Assembly (NCBI GenBank): GCA_020099315.1
Contig: CP083650.1
Coordinates: forward strand, 1,426,001 to 1,490,000
Length of the DNA: 64,000 bases
Direction of reading: 5' to 3'
From: Citrobacter europaeus
Lineage (GTDB): Bacteria; Pseudomonadota; Gammaproteobacteria; Enterobacterales; Enterobacteriaceae
Shown: piece by piece, positions 61,584 to 64,000 of the stretch
How positions within the stretch are numbered: position 1 is the first letter of the stretch
How the letters are laid out: the number at the start of each line of letters is the position of its first letter
Made by a program: the position numbers and the translations under genes
Notes under the pieces: generated by a model
Databases searched by the model: none
Seen by the model: only the letters and a program-made list of their open reading frames with translations
Told to the model about the DNA's origin: nothing

Positions 61584-63605
61584 ATGAGTAAACCGTTCAA
61601 ACTAAATTCCGCTTTTAAACCCTCTGGCGATCAGCCTGAGGCAATTCGTCGTCTGGAAGAAGGGCTGGAGGATGGTCTGGCGCATCAGACGCTGCTGGGG
61701 GTGACAGGGTCGGGGAAGACATTCACCATCGCTAACGTGATTGCGGACTTGCAGCGTCCTACCATGGTGCTGGCGCCCAATAAGACGCTTGCCGCGCAGC
61801 TGTATGGAGAGATGAAAGAATTCTTCCCGGATAACGCGGTTGAGTATTTCGTCTCCTACTACGACTATTATCAGCCGGAAGCCTACGTGCCAAGTTCTGA
61901 CACCTTCATCGAGAAGGATGCCTCGGTCAACGAACACATTGAGCAGATGCGTCTGTCGGCGACCAAAGCGCTGCTGGAACGTCGTGACGTCGTTGTTGTG
62001 GCGTCGGTTTCCGCTATCTATGGTCTGGGTGACCCGGATCTGTATCTGAAAATGATGCTGCATCTGACGGTGGGGATGATTATCGACCAGCGCGCGATCC
62101 TGCGCCGCCTGGCGGAACTGCAGTATACCCGCAACGATCAGGCATTCCAGCGCGGAACCTTCCGCGTGCGCGGTGAAGTGATCGACATTTTCCCGGCAGA
62201 ATCCGACGACATCGCGCTGCGTGTGGAACTGTTTGATGAAGAGGTCGAACGTTTATCGCTGTTTGACCCGCTAACCGGGCAGGTCGAATCCACTATTTCG
62301 CGCTACACCATTTATCCTAAAACGCACTATGTGACGCCGCGTGAACGTATCGTGCAGGCGATGGAAGAAATCAAAGTTGAACTGGCAGAGCGGCGTAAAA
62401 TTCTGCTGGCAAATAACAAACTGCTCGAAGAGCAGCGGCTCAGCCAGCGTACGCAGTTCGATCTGGAAATGATGAACGAGCTGGGTTACTGCTCGGGGAT
62501 TGAAAACTATTCCCGCTATCTCTCCGGGCGTGGCCCCGGCGAGCCGCCGCCGACGCTGTTTGATTACCTGCCTGCCGATGGTCTGCTGGTGGTGGATGAA
62601 TCCCACGTCACTATTCCGCAAATTGGCGGCATGTACCGCGGTGACCGGGCGCGTAAAGAGACCCTGGTCGAGTACGGTTTCCGTCTGCCGTCGGCGCTGG
62701 ATAACCGTCCGCTTAAATTTGAAGAGTTCGAGGCGTTGGCACCGCAGACCATCTACGTCTCAGCGACACCGGGCAACTATGAGCTGGAGAAATCCGGTGA
62801 TGAAGTGGTCGATCAGGTCGTACGACCGACCGGCCTGCTGGATCCGGTTATTGAGGTGCGTCCGGTGGCGACGCAGGTCGACGATCTGCTGTCTGAGATC
62901 CGCATTCGTGCGGCGATTAACGAACGTGTGCTGGTCACCACGCTCACCAAACGGATGGCGGAGGATCTCACCGAGTACCTCGAAGAGCACGGTGAACGGG
63001 TGCGTTATTTGCACTCTGACATCGATACCGTGGAACGTATGGAAATCATTCGTGACCTGCGTCTGGGTGAGTTTGACGTGCTGGTGGGTATCAACCTGTT
63101 ACGTGAGGGTCTGGACATGCCTGAGGTCTCACTGGTGGCGATTCTGGACGCAGACAAAGAAGGGTTCCTGCGTTCTGAACGTTCGCTTATCCAGACCATC
63201 GGTCGTGCGGCGCGTAATATCAACGGTAAGGCGATTCTCTACGGCGATAAAATTACCGCCTCAATGGCCAAAGCGATTGGTGAAACCGAACGTCGTCGTG
63301 AGAAACAGCAACTCTACAACGAAGAACACGGTATTACGCCGCAGGGCCTGAACAAGAAAGTGGTCGATATTCTGGCGTTGGGTCAGAATATCGCGAAGAC
63401 CAAAGCGAAAGGCAAAGGGAAGTCACGCGCAGGCGCGAAGTCTGAAGTTGTCGAGCTGGATATGACGCCAAAAGCGCTGCAGCAGAAGATTCACGAGCTG
63501 GAAGGGCAGATGATGCAGCACGCGCAGAATCTCGAATTTGAAGAGGCAGCGACGATCCGCGACCAGTTGCATCAACTGCGCGAGTTGTTTATTGCGGCAT
63601 CCTAA
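61584..63605 (+). CDS. uvrB: Excinuclease ABC subunit UvrB
   Basis: The protein has 673 residues, as in E. coli. Helicase-like motifs include Walker A G39-VTGSGK-T46, DESHVTIPQ (motif II), and QTIGRAARN (motif VI). The beta-hairpin that clamps the damaged strand is YYDYYQPEAYVP at about 92-103. The C-terminal UVR motif (ALQQKIHELEGQMMQHAQNL...) binds UvrC. It verifies lesions delivered by UvrA and loads UvrC in nucleotide excision repair. Its LexA box makes it SOS-induced. Confidence 0.98.
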   Translation: MSKPFKLNSAFKPSGDQPEAIRRLEEGLEDGLAHQTLLGVTGSGKTFTIANVIADLQRPTMVLAPNKTLAAQLYGEMKEFFPDNAVEYFVSYYDYYQPEAYVPSSDTFIEKDASVNEHIEQMRLSATKALLERRDVVVVASVSAIYGLGDPDLYLKMMLHLTVGMIIDQRAILRRLAELQYTRNDQAFQRGTFRVRGEVIDIFPAESDDIALRVELFDEEVERLSLFDPLTGQVESTISRYTIYPKTHYVTPRERIVQAMEEIKVELAERRKILLANNKLLEEQRLSQRTQFDLEMMNELGYCSGIENYSRYLSGRGPGEPPPTLFDYLPADGLLVVDESHVTIPQIGGMYRGDRARKETLVEYGFRLPSALDNRPLKFEEFEALAPQTIYVSATPGNYELEKSGDEVVDQVVRPTGLLDPVIEVRPVATQVDDLLSEIRIRAAINERVLVTTLTKRMAEDLTEYLEEHGERVRYLHSDIDTVERMEIIRDLRLGEFDVLVGINLLREGLDMPEVSLVAILDADKEGFLRSERSLIQTIGRAARNINGKAILYGDKITASMAKAIGETERRREKQQLYNEEHGITPQGLNKKVVDILALGQNIAKTKAKGKGKSRAGAKSEVVELDMTPKALQQKIHELEGQMMQHAQNLEFEEAATIRDQLHQLRELFIAAS

Positions 63606-63612
63606 GAGGGGG

Positions 63613-63692
63613 ACCGGATGTGGGGTAAACCCCTTATCCGGCCTACAGGATAGATCGCGTTTGTTGGCCTGATAAGCGCAGCGCATCAGGCA
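63613..63692. repeat. REP elements between uvrB and ybhK
   Basis: ACCGGATGTGGGG...CCCCTTATCCGGCCTAC is followed by TTGGCCTGATAAGCGCAGCGCATCAGGC. They separate two convergent genes. Confidence 0.8.
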
Positions 63693-63699
63693 AATACGT

Positions 63700-64000
63700 T
63701 CAACCTAACGCCTGTACCGCTTTCTCCAGCGCGTTGTGCAATAGCTGGCGGTCATGGCGGTAGGGAATATCGCTGGCTTCCAGCACCTCCTGAATAACCA
63801 CGCGGTCGGAAACGGTGGATACATCTACTTTCGGGCCCACAACCACCGCATCAATCACTTTTCTGCCAACATACTGTTCAATGATTGCCAGCTTATCGTT
63901 AAGTGTCAGGCCGGCTGCTGGCAGGCTTAACTCGCGGCCCAGATTGCCGATGTACACCATCGGAGCGGGAGTGCGACGTAATGCCTGCGCCAGTTCGTCG
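63700..64000 (-). CDS. ybhK: Gluconeogenesis factor YvcK/YbhK family, partial (C-terminal part)
   Basis: This is the 3' end of a gene that enters from the right edge. The frame is open from 64000 without a start codon needed; the first codons read DELAQALRRTPAPMVYIGNL. The last 100 residues include YIGNLGRELSLPAAG, GRKVIDAVVVGP and LEASDIPYRHDRQLLHNALEKA, the C-terminus of the E. coli YbhK/YvcK type. The family is linked to carbon flow and cell-wall synthesis on gluconeogenic substrates and binds a nucleotide or nucleotide-sugar. The catalytic N-terminus is outside the window. Confidence 0.93.
   Translation of the reverse strand, partial: DELAQALRRTPAPMVYIGNLGRELSLPAAGLTLNDKLAIIEQYVGRKVIDAVVVGPKVDVSTVSDRVVIQEVLEASDIPYRHDRQLLHNALEKAVQALG

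Overview
The window is chromosomal DNA of an enterobacterium, most likely a Citrobacter. The backbone matches the Escherichia coli gal–bio region gene for gene (cydABX-ybgE, ybgC-tolQRAB-pal-cpoB, lys/val tRNAs, nadA-pnuC, zitB, ybgS, aroG, gpmA, galETKM, modFE-acrZ-modABC, ybhA, pgl, ybhC, ybhB, bioA/bioBFCD, uvrB, ybhK). Three blocks absent from E. coli K-12 are inserted: a B12-dependent glutamate fermentation island, a histidine utilisation (hut) locus, and an orphan ABC ATPase beside bioD. The methylaspartate ammonia-lyase carries all the catalytic residues of the well-studied Citrobacter amalonaticus enzyme at the same numbering (H194, D238, E273, D307, K331). No phage, IS element or CRISPR array was seen. 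All calls come from reading the sequence and remembered family knowledge; no database search was run.

Region 1 (1–3100, minus strand) is a four-carbon sugar-acid (tetronate) operon: otnK, otnC, a DeoR-type regulator and the start of otnI, which runs off the left edge. Region 2 (3472–17702) is the accessory heart of the window. It holds a PocR-like AraC regulator, a uroporphyrinogen-III methyltransferase (cobA), a LysR regulator, and a long minus-strand series. In transcription order that series is glmS, glmL, glmE, mal, an AtuA-family protein, a DUF4387 protein, a dicarboxylate/amino-acid symporter, an exported glutaminase, a class I fumarase/mesaconase and a corrinoid adenosyltransferase. 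Together they suggest glutamine to glutamate outside the inner membrane, uptake, then glutamate to 3-methylaspartate to mesaconate to citramalate, with B12 cofactor supply encoded alongside. A citramalate lyase is not in the window, and the AtuA/DUF4387 pair has no assigned step.

Region 3 (17703–28822) starts with a 1.2-kb AT-rich intergenic stretch carrying an FNR site and a possible 21-codon leader ORF ahead of cydA. It continues with cytochrome bd oxidase, the Tol-Pal envelope system and a tRNA cluster (Lys-Val-Lys-Lys-Lys) whose spacers contain duplicated tRNA 3' ends. Region 4 (29099–47894) is NAD precursor metabolism, zinc efflux, aroG with a TyrR box, gpmA with a Fur-like box, the galactose operon with both gal operators, molybdate uptake with a ModE operator, acrZ, ybhA, pgl and the lipoprotein ybhC.

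Region 5 (48118–54506) is hutIGC plus hutUH, two operons sharing an 11-bp putative HutC operator core. Region 6 (54602–64000) is ybhB, the divergent biotin operons around a BirA operator, the orphan ABC ATPase, uvrB with a LexA box and two inverted DnaA boxes upstream, and the 3' end of ybhK at the right edge. REP/BIME-type palindromes sit between many of the operons.
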